From assembly GCA_019426215.1 (NCBI GenBank), contig CM033396.1, positions 31,911,154 to 31,975,153 of the forward strand: DNA of 64,000 nt, read 5' to 3'. This DNA comes from Buddleja alternifolia (Eukaryota; Streptophyta; Magnoliopsida; Lamiales; Scrophulariaceae). Every line of letters begins with the position of its first letter. The first letter of the stretch is position 1. Below the pieces are notes generated by a model. That model did not search any database. It had not been told where the DNA came from and was given only the letters and a program-made list of their open reading frames with translations. Below are positions 22,852 to 33,368 of this stretch, one piece after another. The translations under genes and the position numbers were made by a program.

Positions 22852-24172
22852 AGATCCCAAGATCTTGGTTCAATGGGACAACTAAGTTGTGAACATTCAG
22901 TGAGGCACTTAAAAGTTAATTAATAAACTCTAAACCCATTGCCTATGATAAAGAAGTGCAACCTGCAAATTGTAGCAAAGGTTAAGCTGGACTTTTAATG
23001 ATTCCTACACTGTCTAAATGAAGCGGAGTATGACAGGATACTCTTAATTAGGAAGTCACCTATGTAAGTGTGAGGTGTAGGCCACCTCAGCATTGAGTAA
23101 TAAAATGTAAACACTTCTGAAACCAAGACAGGGTGCCATGGCCAAAATGGACCCAACCATGAGAACTGAAAAACTGCTGAAAGTTTATTATATGAATATC
23201 GTTGTCTGGATTTACACGAACGGCTGACCAATTCAAGACATCACGTTCATTGGGTGGCCTAGTAAATCCCATGATACTTCACTAGGAAAGGTCAAAGCCA
23301 AAAGCTACCTCTTTTGATGTGATAAACTTTCAATCGAAATCTCAAGAGCATGCATGTATTCCATTAATTTCATTCGTGTGGGGGATTGTTAGATAAAATG
23401 GTTTTACAAAGTGTGGTTCCCACTACTTTTGTGTACAAGATTCGCACACCGTTAGTATCCGGGATACTAAAGATTATTGGATAATCATAATCTACGTTCC
23501 GAGCAGATGAGTTTAGCATTTCGAATTTCTCAAATCGGATTTGTAACGAATGAGAAATTAAGTGTTAAAGTGAGGGGTTTGAACTTGTGTATCCCACATT
23601 GAATATATACCACATTTTAATTGGAAAATATGTCATGCATGACATATAAGCTAATCAAGTTGACAACTTTACAAGTTGAGCAACTTGGATGACTAATATT
23701 GGATCTTAAATATGGATGGTGTGGATTGATTCTTGTGGCAATAGTTTTTGCCTATAAATAGCAATCATTCCCTCCATTGTAAAACACACCAACTCAAAAC
23801 ACAACACAATTCTCTCTAGTGTTCTTGAGTTCTTCAAATCATCTTCATCTTTTTCTTGAGATTTCAGCAGAAAAGTAAAGTTCATTGTTCATCTTCATCT
23901 TTTTCTTGAGAATTCAATAGAAAAGTAAAGTTCGTTGTTCATTTTCATCTTTTTCTTGAGATTTCAATAGAAAAATAAAGTTCATTGTTTTCTGAAATTG
24001 AAGTGGTTCAATCTTCAGAAAAGTTTTCGTTGTATCTTGGGACAAGTTTTGTCAAAGTCGGTACCACCTATAGCCGGGGCAATTTCATGTTAAGGATAGA
24101 GTTAATTCTCGCCTCAAAAAATTCCACATCCTTCGTTGCATTTTCAGTTTGTTCGTTAAAATTTGAACAACA
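22852..24172 (+). repeat. Copia B 3' untranslated region, polypurine tract and 3' LTR
   Basis: 22852-23375 is untranslated sequence matching 13231-13770 inverted. GTGTGGGGGAT (23376-23386) is the polypurine tract. The LTR runs 23387 to about 24172, begins TGTTAGATAAAATGG, and has a TATA box TATAAATA at 23753-23760. It is about 100 bp longer than the other copies because an approximately 50-bp unit (cttcatctttttcttgagat...) occurs three times at about 23840-23985. Confidence 0.87.
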
Positions 24173-24590
24173 ACTGTGTCTCATGAATTCTAAGGATGTT
24201 GATTCTGCGAGTGATGAAGAATTAGAAGCTGGACGTAGCTTAGAGATAAAGCTACCTTACCCGAAGAGGAAATTTGAGAAGTTGGATAGGCCTTTGTCGA
24301 GCCAAGCCAAACCATCCATCGAAGAGCCACCCATTCTTGACCTTAAAACTTTACCTTCTCATCTTAAATATGTGTATTTGAACGATAATGAAATCTTGCC
24401 ACTAATCATTTCTTCTTCTCTTAGAGAGCTACAAGAAGCAAAGTTAAAGGAGGTATTAAAGGCACACAAGAAAGCTTTTGGATGGAAGATTGCTGACATC
24501 AAGGGGATTAGTCCGGTGATTTGTATGTACAAGATCCTACAATGCCTTAGACTCAAAGTAAGTATTCTGAAGATCCTTAAAGTTTGACAA
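24173..24590 (+). pseudogene. Ty3 pol fragment (protease-RT linker)
   Basis: The plus-strand frame reads EEPPILDLKTLPSHLKYVYL, NDNEILPLIISSSL, KVLKAHKKAFGWKIADIKGI and SPVICMYKIL. This is the same stretch as the linker and RT start of the Ty3 element at 7424-7000, but from a different family member. It ends where the reverse transcriptase proper should begin. It is a short fragment without LTRs. Confidence 0.85.
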
Positions 24591-24621
24591 CTACCCTATA
24601 TCACAGCAGTAGATAGCGCTA

Positions 24622-24859
24622 TGTCACGGGATCGCAGTCCGTGCCCCACCCCTGTGGCGCGGCAGGGTTGTCATGTACATTATTTGTGGCCTATATACCT
24701 GATTGTTGGCATTACTTACAGGTATGCTCGTGTTCCTTCCCAAAGTATTGTAATACACATGCTAAGCTTGCTGGTCCGGGTGTGGGGTAAGGCTGGCCTT
24801 TGGGGTGCGCGCGAGCCTCTTGCGTGCATCTTGGGGCGCCGGACGGCCGGGTCGTCACA
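24622..24859 (+). repeat. TRIM 5' LTR
   Basis: 238 bp with TG...CA ends, the same length as the partner at 25358-25595. Confidence 0.92.
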
Positions 24860-24861
24860 TG

Positions 24862-24874
24862 TGGTATCAGAGCC
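24862..24874 (+). other. TRIM primer binding site, tRNA-iMet
   Basis: TGGTATCAGAGCC is complementary to the 3' end of initiator methionine tRNA and lies 2 bp after the 5' LTR. Confidence 0.93.
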
Positions 24875-25345
24875 GACTTTGTTGCGAGCATCACATTGCC
24901 GGAGGCGGGAGACCCTTGTGTGGTGTTCCATCAAAGGTACGGTCTTTGGGGAGAATGTGTGGCCATTGTGCATGAAAGTCTCTGGATTAGTGAGCAAGCA
25001 CAATCGGGGGAGAATCTTTGGGATCTGAGGCGGAAGCGAGGTAGGCTTATTTTCGAGTGTTGAGGCCTTGCCATCTCGTCGAGCGCTGTGGGAATCGGGA
25101 GCGATCAGGGGGAATCGACATGCGAAAATGCAGCGGCGGGGAGGCCGTTCAACCGAGGAACTAATGCTGAGAGGGCATAGGGTGAAGGTTGGTGTTGAGG
25201 CGGTGTGTGCGTGGTGCACTGCGGGCTGTGTGCGATGTGCACAAAGAGGGAGCATGTCCATCCGGGGGATGGTACCGCGGTTCAAAGCTCCGAGTTGAAG
25301 TGCGCGATCGAGTTCCTTCCTCCGCTACGAGGGCGTTAGCGGATT

Positions 25346-25357
25346 TGGGTGGGGGAG
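25346..25357 (+). other. TRIM polypurine tract
   Basis: The G-rich run tgggtgggggag sits directly before the 3' LTR. Confidence 0.85.
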
Positions 25358-25595
25358 TGTCACGGGATCGCAGTCCGTGCCCCACCCCTGTGGCGCGGCA
25401 GGGTTGTCATGTACATTATTTGTGGCCTATATACCTGATTGTTGGCGTTACTTACAGGTATGCTCGTGTTCCTTCCCAAAGTATTGTAATGCACATGCTA
25501 AGCTTGCTAGTCCGGGTGTGGGGTAAGGCTGGCCTTTGGGGTGCGCGCGAGCCTCTTGCGTGCATCTTGGGGCGCCGGACGGCCTGGTCGTCACA
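25358..25595 (+). repeat. TRIM 3' LTR
   Basis: 238 bp, with four substitutions relative to the 5' copy and no indels. Confidence 0.92.
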
Positions 25596-25599
25596 GCTA

Positions 25600-26401
25600 G
25601 GAGTTAATTACAGAAGATTGAAGACCACTAAAGAGAAAGTGCATGCTAAACCTCATAAAAACTGAGGGATGGTGGGGTCAATTGAAGTGCACTATAGATA
25701 AGATAAGGAGTTCTCCGTGCAGCAGGTACTATGTCATTACAGTTTCTCCAAGTCAAGATTGCATATTTGAGAAATATGCACAGTGCTATTATACAACAGA
25801 GTCAACTCTAGTTTGTGCTTTTAGTTTCAGCAAGTTCTAAGCCACCTCAAAGACATTTCCATTAATATAAAAGAAGTTTGTTTTGTCAAAACAATCCAAA
25901 AAACCAAATGAGTATCTAACAAGACAATTTGTATATCACTGGAGGAGAGTAGCTTTAAATTCAAGTTCTGTTGTACGTCTAGTTTCTGTCATATAGCATA
26001 GTTGTATCTCATCTAATGTGGGCTTCAGCAAGATCATGTGGAATTTTTAGCTGTTGATTTAGACGACACAAATTCTCATCAGTCTTAAAGAAAAAAGGCT
26101 TGTATATAGAAAAGTTATGGGTGAGGGATAGGTATCTGAAGTATTTCACACGCCTTCATGATATCATGAAAACAATAACACGAATACAAATATATCTATT
26201 TTCATAAACCAGCAGAACTAAAGTTGAAAGGAAGTAGGAAGATAAAAGAGATGAAGATTTGTCACCTGGAAGTCGCTTATAGCAAAGAAAGAATACCAAT
26301 GTCACTCCTTCAGAAAGTATAGGCCGCCTCAAAAATGATCCAATTAGTGCTGATAATTTTTTTTCTGTTAACAATATGAAATCATTGTGAGTACTTCCTA
26401 G
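25600..26401. other. Noncoding stretch right of the TRIM
   Basis: No reading frame with recognisable homology and no repeat boundaries seen. Several splice-like AG/GT edges make it possible that this is intronic or a relic of a gene whose exon-like piece lies at 26402-26585. Confidence 0.4.
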
Positions 26402-26585
26402 TATTGTATCAAAGCGAATCAAAACAATCTGATCGAGAAAAAATGAAAGAAGCAATGAAAGTGCTAAGAAACATGTTTGGCTTTGATATTCCGGATATTC
26501 CAGATGTGACCGACACACTAGTTACCTTTGATACTCCGGATGCAGAAATTATTGACATAAATCATCAACTTGTAGATGATATAAA
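26402..26585 (+). pseudogene. Exon-like coding segment of unknown gene
   Basis: A 61-codon open segment flanked by cttcctag at its left and AAAG|gtttct at its right looks like an internal exon. It encodes a basic start (QSDREKMKEAMKVLRNMFGF) followed by a strongly acidic part with repeated Asp-Ile-Pro-Asp and DTPDAEIIDINHQ. I do not recognise the family. No partner exons in the same style were found on either side, so it may be a gene fragment carried by a transposon or the remnant of a dead gene. Confidence 0.4.
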
Positions 26586-27589
26586 GGTTTCTATTTCTTT
26601 ATAAACTGTAAAAATTAAGCTTCTAAATTTAATTATAGTTATATGAATATTCTGTATGTTCTTGATACTAGCTTAGAAGACTTTCTATTATATATAGCAC
26701 ATTATTGTAGTGTACTTTTGTATCCAATGATTAAAACCCGTGATATAACGACGGATGTTATGTCCTCAATGTGAATCCCGAAGGCTATGTTTGTAATTTT
26801 AAACTCGTATTTTCATTTTCATTTTCATTCTCATTTGAAAATGGAGGTACAAATTTTACACCATTCTCAACTGAAAATACACTTATTTTCATTTTTACTT
26901 TCACATTCTCCAATTATTACCTTTTACTTTACCAAATCACACTCGTATTTTTCTTTTTTTCACATCTCGTTCTAAAAATCTACATTTCCGACAACAAATA
27001 TAGTGCTATAGTGGAATAAAATATATGATTTTAACATTTATAGGCTCGAGCACATTTTAACACCATTTTGAATATTTTTTAATACATATTTTGGGGTCGA
27101 TTTTTCTCATTATTTTTAACTAACTCAATCATTTCATATATATTAAATCATCAATTCCATCAATTTTCATAAACACAACCAAACATACCTACATTTTCAT
27201 ACAAAAATCAAAAAACTAATTTTTCCATATGTTAAAAACTCATTTTCCCACGTATTTTAGGAAATAACGATTAAAAATGATCCGAAGAGCCAACTGTTCA
27301 AATGATGAAATCTCTCAGCACAAGAATATACAAAATAAATTCTACGGTTGTGTCAATGATTGGGCATATATGTAATCATGGAAATTTTTAAAAACGTGAA
27401 ATTTGAATCAAAATCAAATATTCAAAATGGAAACTACAAAACTAAAATTGATGATTTCACCTGTTATGAGCAAAACCGAGGAAGTAAATAATCAAATGGC
27501 AGGAAAAAAGATAAAACAGAAACAAAACAAAATTAAAGAAAAGGAGAATATTCGACTTCGTAAATGATTAACGGAATAAATCAAGAAAA

Positions 27590-27890
27590 AAGTTGATGTT
27601 TCAATAAATAAATCTTCAGGAGAAATTTAAAAAACTATAATGAAATCTGAAATAATACAAAAAGTAAGAATCAATTAAGAGAATCGGAGAGTGACTTACA
27701 GGCTGGAAGAACAAGAAACACTGAAAAATTGATGTTTCAATACATAAATCTTTAGGAGAAATTTAAAAACCTAAAATGAAATCTGAAAAATACGAAAAAG
27801 TTAGAAATCAATTGAAGAAAGATTAAAAATGAAATGAAGAGAATCGGAGAGTGACTTACAGGCTGGTCGAACAAGAAACACTGAAAAATT
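27590..27890. repeat. Tandem duplication of about 140 bp
   Basis: The block from ttgatgtttcaataaataaa to acaagaaacactgaaaaatt appears twice in a row. The second copy carries a 20-30 bp insertion near aagattaaaaatgaaatg. Both copies include gagagtgacttacaggctgg. Confidence 0.8.
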
Positions 27891-28425
27891 GATGTTCCGT
27901 TGAATAAGGAAACAATTTCTACTTTTCTCGTATATTTTGAATTCAGGATTTTAAGAAATGAAAATAGAATTGAAGAAGAAAGTTTGATAACGAAAAAAGA
28001 TAAATTTGAAAATGGTGTGGTATACATATAGAGGGAATATTATGGCCGTTGGAGAGAGCGTGTGTTCCTGTCTGATCGAATTTAGATTAAATCCTTTTTC
28101 TCTGAACTTAAAATTCAATAAATATATTTGTCCGTGTCTTGTGAAAATATCTACTTTTATATGTATATGTGTGTATATATCTCTCTCAGGATCTATTGTC
28201 TATTGACCTCTCAATCCATTTTATCAGTTATAACAAATCTCAAGTCTCAATTCATATTGTGTTCAGATAATTGTTTTGAAGCAAATGATTTTTCAAATTT
28301 AATATTCTGATGATATTTCAAAAACATGGTATAAACAATTAATATTAGTTCCTAATAATTTTAAATTTCTTTAATTTACAACGGTCATACTCATATCCTG
28401 AAAATGTTGTTCCTTGCTCTTATTA

Positions 28426-28633
28426 AATAAATCATATCTAATATCAATTTTCAATAAAAATGTATAACTAATTAATTCTTAATCTAAAAAGCTAAGAGCA
28501 ATTAGATTTATAAATTTATTTACCAACATTAATAAATCATAACTAATATCAATTATCAATAAAAAAAAGTATAATTAATTAATTCTTAATCTAGAAAGCT
28601 CAATGCAATTAAGTTCATAAATTTATTTACCCT
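28426..28633. repeat. Tandem duplication, period 105 bp
   Basis: aataaatcatatctaatatc at 28426 recurs, slightly diverged, at 28531, and the similarity continues through aatttatttacc in each unit. Confidence 0.8.
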
Positions 28634-28999
28634 AAATGTTGGTGGTGTGGATTTTCATAGTTGAAAAATATTACCATAAATTTTTTGGATATAAAAGTTT
28701 AATTCTAAAGGATTTTTAGTAAATTTTACAATTTTGTTCCTAACATTCATAAACTAGTTGAATTGCAACTCAGAAATAAATGATTTAAGTGTTTCACTTA
28801 TCAACACAGATAAATTAAGATGTGAGTAAAAACAATGAATTAAAATAACAAATAAAAGCCCTATTATACCTGTATTGTTTATAATTTTTGGTAATACAGA
28901 ACAAATTAATTAACTTGAGCTAGAGTTCTACATGAATTGAATTCGAATAATCCCAGTTTCAGTGATGTTACATTATATACAGATGAATGATAATTATAA

Positions 29000-30592
29000 C
29001 TACAGCGCTTCATATTGGAATAGCTCCAAACAATGCAATACAAAATATATTTCATCAGTGTGAACATGCAAACAATCCCCTGAAACAAACTCATGTTTAA
29101 TTCCATCCAATTCAATCAAACTACACCCAGCACTCTTCTTGATCCCCCATCTGCAATCTCTCAATCTCCTCACCTTAACTAGATCATCCCACCGATGCGA
29201 ATTAGCATACATATGAGCCAAAACGGAATACACGCCGCCATCTTCCGGTTTCACCTCCATCACGCGTTTAGCTGCCACCTCAGCAACCTCGAGATTTCCA
29301 TGTATTTTACACCCACCAAGCAATCCTCCCCAAACGAACACATCCCCTACCATTGGCATTTCCCTTATCATCTCCACGGCTTCCTTTATCAAACCCGCAC
29401 GCCCGAGCAAATCAGCCATGCATCCGTAGTGTTTTAGCTCTCGTGGGACCCGATAAACGCTTTCCATTTCACTAAAAATCGTCCTAGCCTCGTTGATTAG
29501 GCCTGAATGACTGCAGCCGACTAGAAGAGCTAAAATTGTCACCCCATCAGGTTTGATACCATTTTCCACCATTCTTGAGAAGTATTGAAGCAATGGTATG
29601 CCATGACCATGCATAGCCAATCCAGCAAGCATTGCGTTCCATAAAGACACGTTTTTGAGGCGACACGAATTGAAAACTTCCTTAGCCATCTCAATGCACC
29701 CACATTTTGCATACAAGTCTACCAATGCAGTACCCAAATACGAATCTAATTTAATCCCATCTCTTCTGATGTGATCATGTATCATCTTCCCTTTTTCCAG
29801 CTCCCCGAGGTGTGCACAAGCCGAAAGATACGAAACCAGAGCCACATTATCAAACTTCACCTCCAAATCAACCATATGATTAAACAACTCAATGGCCTCA
29901 ACGCACCGATTCAGTTTCGCATACCCCGCCAAAAGGGTACCCCACGAAACAGCATCTCTTTCAGGCATTTCATCGAACACCTCCCGTGCTTTATCAATCT
30001 CACCAGCCTTAACAAACCCATCAATCATAACGTTATAACTCACCACATCTCTAAACAAGCTCCCCTCAAACACCTTCTCCACGCTAACAACATCGCCGCC
30101 TCTACTATACGTACAAGCAAGCGTGTTACACACAAAAACATCAACCAACAACCCAAGCTTCACCAAATCCGAATGGATGGTTTCAGCAAGTAAAAGCGTG
30201 TTTTCCAACAGCCCACACGCTTTAAGAACAAAAGGGTACGTGTGGAAATCGGGGGAGACTGATTTTCTTCGCATTCGAGTGAAGAAATTCAATGCAGTGT
30301 GAGGGGAGCAGAGGAGGGTATGTGCACGGATGATGGAGTTGTAGTTGAAAGATGAAGGGTTTTGAATGAGATTGAAAATGTTGGTTGTGTAGGTGATTAG
30401 ATAGTTGTTGGATACAATGTTTGTGGTGTGAGTGAAGGAGTGGAGGATTTGAGTGAGGAGGGGAGTGGGGTGGAGTGAAAAGAGGCCTCTAGTGATGGTT
30501 TGTGCATGGATTTGATGAATTTGTGCAGTGGTTTTGCAGTTGTGTTTGAGGGTTGTCATGAGGTGGGATGTTTGTATGTACCTTATTTGCAT
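29000..30592 (-). CDS. Pentatricopeptide repeat protein, PLS/E subgroup (At5g61800-like)
   Basis: An intronless 530-residue protein. After a basic, Thr-rich N-terminus that could act as an organelle transit peptide, PPR motifs run from about residue 83 to 450: for example SFNYNSIIRAHTLL, VVSYNVMIDGFVKAGEIDKA, AVSWGTLLAGYAKLNRCVEA, YLGTALVDLYAKCGCIEMAK, VSLWNAMLAGLAMHGHGIPL and VTILALLVGCSHSGLINEAR. It ends with E/E+ motifs (SAGCSLIELDGIKHEFVSGD) and no DYW deaminase domain. PLS-class proteins bind organellar RNA in a sequence-specific way, mostly for C-to-U editing, with a deaminase supplied in trans when DYW is missing. The start at 30592 gives the longest frame; Met12 is an alternative. The frame is uninterrupted, so the gene looks functional. 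It resembles Arabidopsis At5g61800 from memory. Confidence 0.93.
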   Translation of the reverse strand: MQIRYIQTSHLMTTLKHNCKTTAQIHQIHAQTITRGLFSLHPTPLLTQILHSFTHTTNIVSNNYLITYTTNIFNLIQNPSSFNYNSIIRAHTLLCSPHTALNFFTRMRRKSVSPDFHTYPFVLKACGLLENTLLLAETIHSDLVKLGLLVDVFVCNTLACTYSRGGDVVSVEKVFEGSLFRDVVSYNVMIDGFVKAGEIDKAREVFDEMPERDAVSWGTLLAGYAKLNRCVEAIELFNHMVDLEVKFDNVALVSYLSACAHLGELEKGKMIHDHIRRDGIKLDSYLGTALVDLYAKCGCIEMAKEVFNSCRLKNVSLWNAMLAGLAMHGHGIPLLQYFSRMVENGIKPDGVTILALLVGCSHSGLINEARTIFSEMESVYRVPRELKHYGCMADLLGRAGLIKEAVEMIREMPMVGDVFVWGGLLGGCKIHGNLEVAEVAAKRVMEVKPEDGGVYSVLAHMYANSHRWDDLVKVRRLRDCRWGIKKSAGCSLIELDGIKHEFVSGDCLHVHTDEIYFVLHCLELFQYEAL

Positions 30593-31885
30593 TTGGTGTT
30601 TTGGTTGTTGAAATGGGGTTGTTCATTTTGTGGTGAGAGTTTTGTTTAGTTATATTAATGTGTTGTACCAACATAATGTTAGTGGAACCATCCCGTAAGG
30701 AGGAGAATATAAGTTTGAATTCCAGGAAGTGCACTTGTTGGGACTAATCTTTAATGCTTCTATCCCCAGGGTTCTCTCGATGCTATATCTGGTGTGTATG
30801 CATCAGTTGCTGCAAAGGTGACATGTGTTACCTCTTTATTTCTTTTTTTTTTTGTTTTTTTTTTTTTTTGAGTTTTTGTTTTTTCTCTTTCTTCATTTTG
30901 TGTATTTTCTTTCAATTTTATGTTTTAAAAGTTTAAAAAATTGTGTCTTGTTCATTTATATTTATAATAGTTGGTGTGTTTATGCGATTGGACTCGGATA
31001 GTTTAATATTATAAATTCAACCGAACCGACATATACAAGTAGTAGTCTAAATTAATCCGACACCAAATAATTATATCTTCAAATCAAACGGTTCGTGTAT
31101 GTCGAATTAAATTATATTTTAATTGAAGCGCTCACAACTCAAATTATTTGATGATTAAAATAAAATTAGATAATGATAGCGAAATATTAAATAGATTAAT
31201 ATTATTCACTCACAACTCAATTTATTTGATGTTGTGAATAATATTAGGTAATTTTACACTTTATCATCAATTTTTTTTTGTTATAATATCAAATAATTTT
31301 AATTGTTAACGAGTATAAGTAAAATATAATCCAACTTGATCTAACCGAATCGTTCGATCTGAAAATATACATCATTTGATTTTGGATAATTCTTGACCTA
31401 TGCACGAATTGAATTATTAATATGAATTTGCTTTGAACCCAGTTGCAACACTAATACAAAGAAAAATGAGGAAGACGAAAAAAATTTCTTGAATTTTCAA
31501 ATATAAAACCTGAAAAAAGTAAAGAAAAAGACAAAAGAAATGGAAAAAGAAGTAAAAGAAAGATTTTAGAAAAAATTAAAAAAAAAGAAATGAAAGAGGC
31601 GACACATCACGCACCAGGTGCATTATCGAGGGGAAACCACCCCCTGCCTCCTCGTGGATTAGTCTTGGGCCTCAAATGAGGCCTGAGTTTACCTTGGATA
31701 AACCAAAAGAAAAAAAAAGTTTTTGTTTAAGCATGGGGCAATTATTTGTTTCTTGAGTGGTATCTCACTTCTATCTAGAACATTGTTTAATCACTTTTTA
31801 TTCACAAGAGTCGAAGCAGGTAGATATTCTTTGGAACCCTAAAGAGCCATCAAAGTTTATTTTTGAGCCATCATTTTTCATCCAA
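30593..31885. other. Intergenic region between PPR gene and tRNA-Ser
   Basis: It contains a poly-T-rich tract (30840-30875) and AT-rich DNA. 31560-31720 is GC-richer and may be a SINE or other element relic, but no boundaries were identified. No gene seen. Confidence 0.5.
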
Positions 31886-31967
31886 GTGGACGTGCCGGAG
31901 TGGTTATCGGGCATGACTAGAAATCATGTGGGCTCTGCCCGCGCGGGTTCCAATCCTGCCGTCCACG
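31886..31967 (+). tRNA. tRNA-Ser (anticodon AGA)
   Basis: An 82-nt cloverleaf. The acceptor GTGGACG pairs with CGTCCAC. Box A TGCCGGAGTGG is at 31893-31903, the anticodon loop CTAGAAA at 31917-31923 has AGA at 31919-31921, a class II variable arm GGGCTCTGCCC follows, and the T-arm is GCGGG-TTCCAAT-CCTGC. It reads UCU and related Ser codons in cytosolic translation. Nothing marks it as organellar. Two small deviations are T-loop position 57, which is C where a purine is normal (box B GGTTCCAATCC, 31946-31956), and one G-U pair in the T stem. No intron. Encoded CCA is absent, as expected for a nuclear gene. Confidence 0.95.
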
Positions 31968-31968
31968 C

Positions 31969-31973
31969 TTTTT
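31969..31973 (+). terminator. RNA polymerase III terminator
   Basis: A TTTTT run one base after the tRNA end. Confidence 0.8.
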
Positions 31974-32441
31974 CTTATTTCTTTTCCTTGATATATTTTA
32001 CTTTTATCAGCAATTGGGACAGTTCTATCCGCAACTAAATCATATATGTCTACATTGGTTACTTCATTTGCAGTGCGCAAAGTTTGCAGTTAGCCTTGCA
32101 AGTCCAAGAAATGTATATGTGCAACGGTAGTCGAAATGTGGATATGAAATATGTCTACTCAACAAAAGTGAATCATACAACGATATCGCATGTTTTGGTT
32201 TCGTGGGAGTCCCCTTGCATTCCGCTTCTTATCACTACTTTTTCCTTTTTTCAAGAAAGCGGCGCCTACAACATCTATAAAACCCATGAACTCTAATATC
32301 TTAAGGGTTAGTTTGGTATGGACCTTAGGAAAAGGTGAGATAATCCCATCTTGAGATAAAAACACTGTTGAAGATTAGAAAAACCTAATTTATCCCTTGT
32401 TTGGTAAGTTGGAATAAAATTAGTCAATTTATCATGTTATA

Positions 32442-32680
32442 TTTGTTATTGCTGATTACTTTGAGGATATAATCTAAATACCATTGTTGCCCCCACTTCA
32501 AGAAACGTTTCTTCAGGGCTTTCCTTACTTGTGAACCTAATAATAAAACAATCCATTATGTTTGTTATTGCTGATTACTTTGAGGACATAATCAAAATAC
32601 CATTATTGCCCCCACTTAAAGAGAAACATTTTTCTGGGGCTTTCCTTACTTGTGTTCCTGATAAGTAAACAATCTATGAA
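32442..32680. repeat. Tandem duplication, period 119 bp
   Basis: tttgttattgctgattactt occurs at 32442 and 32561, and both copies continue through cccccactt and gctttccttacttgtg. It lies just upstream of the copia C insertion. Confidence 0.85.
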
Positions 32681-32726
32681 GGCAAACATATATTATCAGT
32701 TCCATTCAGAACTTTGAATGAGCCAC

Positions 32727-33232
32727 TGTTGAATTGTGGGGAAGAAATGACTCATTTCCCTTTAATAATGAAGAACAATTTGTCCCATATAGGAAGAATT
32801 TTGTAAAGGGTCATCCCATTTCCTATAAAAGGGGATCCACCCTTTAGTTGTTTGATATCCCTTAGCCTCTCATCTTTGGCTATTCTTCTTTTCTCCTCTA
32901 TAGTTTTGTATATTTCACTTTTGGTCCTTTCTTTTGTGTAGTGAAATATTTTGGTGGGGTCCGAGGACGTAGGCTAAATTAGCCAAACCTCGTTATATTT
33001 GGTGTTCTTTATTTTGTGTTATTCTTCAAGTAGCCATTGTTAGTTATAGTTGTAGTGTTATATTGTGCTATTAAATTCGTCTAGTTAATTCTGTCGAGGA
33101 GGTTGGGTTTTAAGCGCGACCGTTGTGACGTCTCCAATCTTTCCTGGGAATTCAATCTAGTGTGGTTTTCTAGTACAATATTTCCCTCTCTATTTCTATA
33201 TTTGGTGGAATATGACTCTGAGTTCCACAACA
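32727..33232 (+). repeat. Copia C 5' LTR
   Basis: 506 bp, TGTTGAATTG...CCACAACA, with a TATA box TATAAAAG at 32824-32831 as a likely U3 promoter. Confidence 0.95.
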
Positions 33233-33234
33233 AG

Positions 33235-33246
33235 TGGTATTAGAGC
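33235..33246 (+). other. Copia C primer binding site, tRNA-iMet with one mismatch
   Basis: TGGTATTAGAGC, where the usual site is TGGTATCAGAGC. It lies 2 bp after the 5' LTR. Confidence 0.9.
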
Positions 33247-33368
33247 TCGGGTATTCTGAGTATGCTCTGTAGTCGCAGTTTAATCTGATCTTCCACATCA
33301 GAAAAGTTTTCTCGGGCTATTTGGCTTTCGCATTTGGAGGGCTCTTGAAGAATAATTTGTAACCAAAA

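Larger units (their letters stand above)
24622..25595 (+). mobile_element. TRIM (terminal-repeat retrotransposon in miniature), intact ends
   Basis: A 974-bp element with two 238-bp direct repeats (24622-24859 and 25358-25595) that differ at only four positions by eye and have TGTCAC...TCACA ends. A 4-bp target duplication GCTA flanks it (24618-24621 and 25596-25599). The internal 498 bp starts with a primer site and ends with a polypurine tract, but encodes no gag or pol. Long ORFs on both strands here reflect high GC content. It is markedly more GC-rich than its surroundings. Confidence 0.93.
26605..28905. other. AT-rich intergenic region
   Basis: No credible gene. It contains a ttttcattttcat-rich stretch (26800-26960), a tandem duplication (27590-27890) and a second one at 28426-28633, which are listed separately. 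Confidence 0.55.

Noticed and set aside
24716..25298. Long ORFs on both strands of the TRIM
   Set aside because: They arise from GC-rich sequence with few stops, cross LTR boundaries, and show no protein family features.
24622..25595. Cassandra TRIM with 5S rRNA sequence
   Set aside because: I looked for a 5S-like segment with its internal promoter in the LTRs and did not see one.
26787..27019. Phe/Ser-rich ORFs in the ttttcattttcat tract
   Set aside because: Low-complexity translation of a repeat tract, not a protein.
29195..30193. Plus-strand ORFs opposite the PPR gene
   Set aside because: They are shadows of the PPR reading frame.
31560..31720. Possible second SINE upstream of the tRNA gene
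   Set aside because: GC-richer, with some SINE-like phrases, but no box A/B, tail or target duplication could be found.
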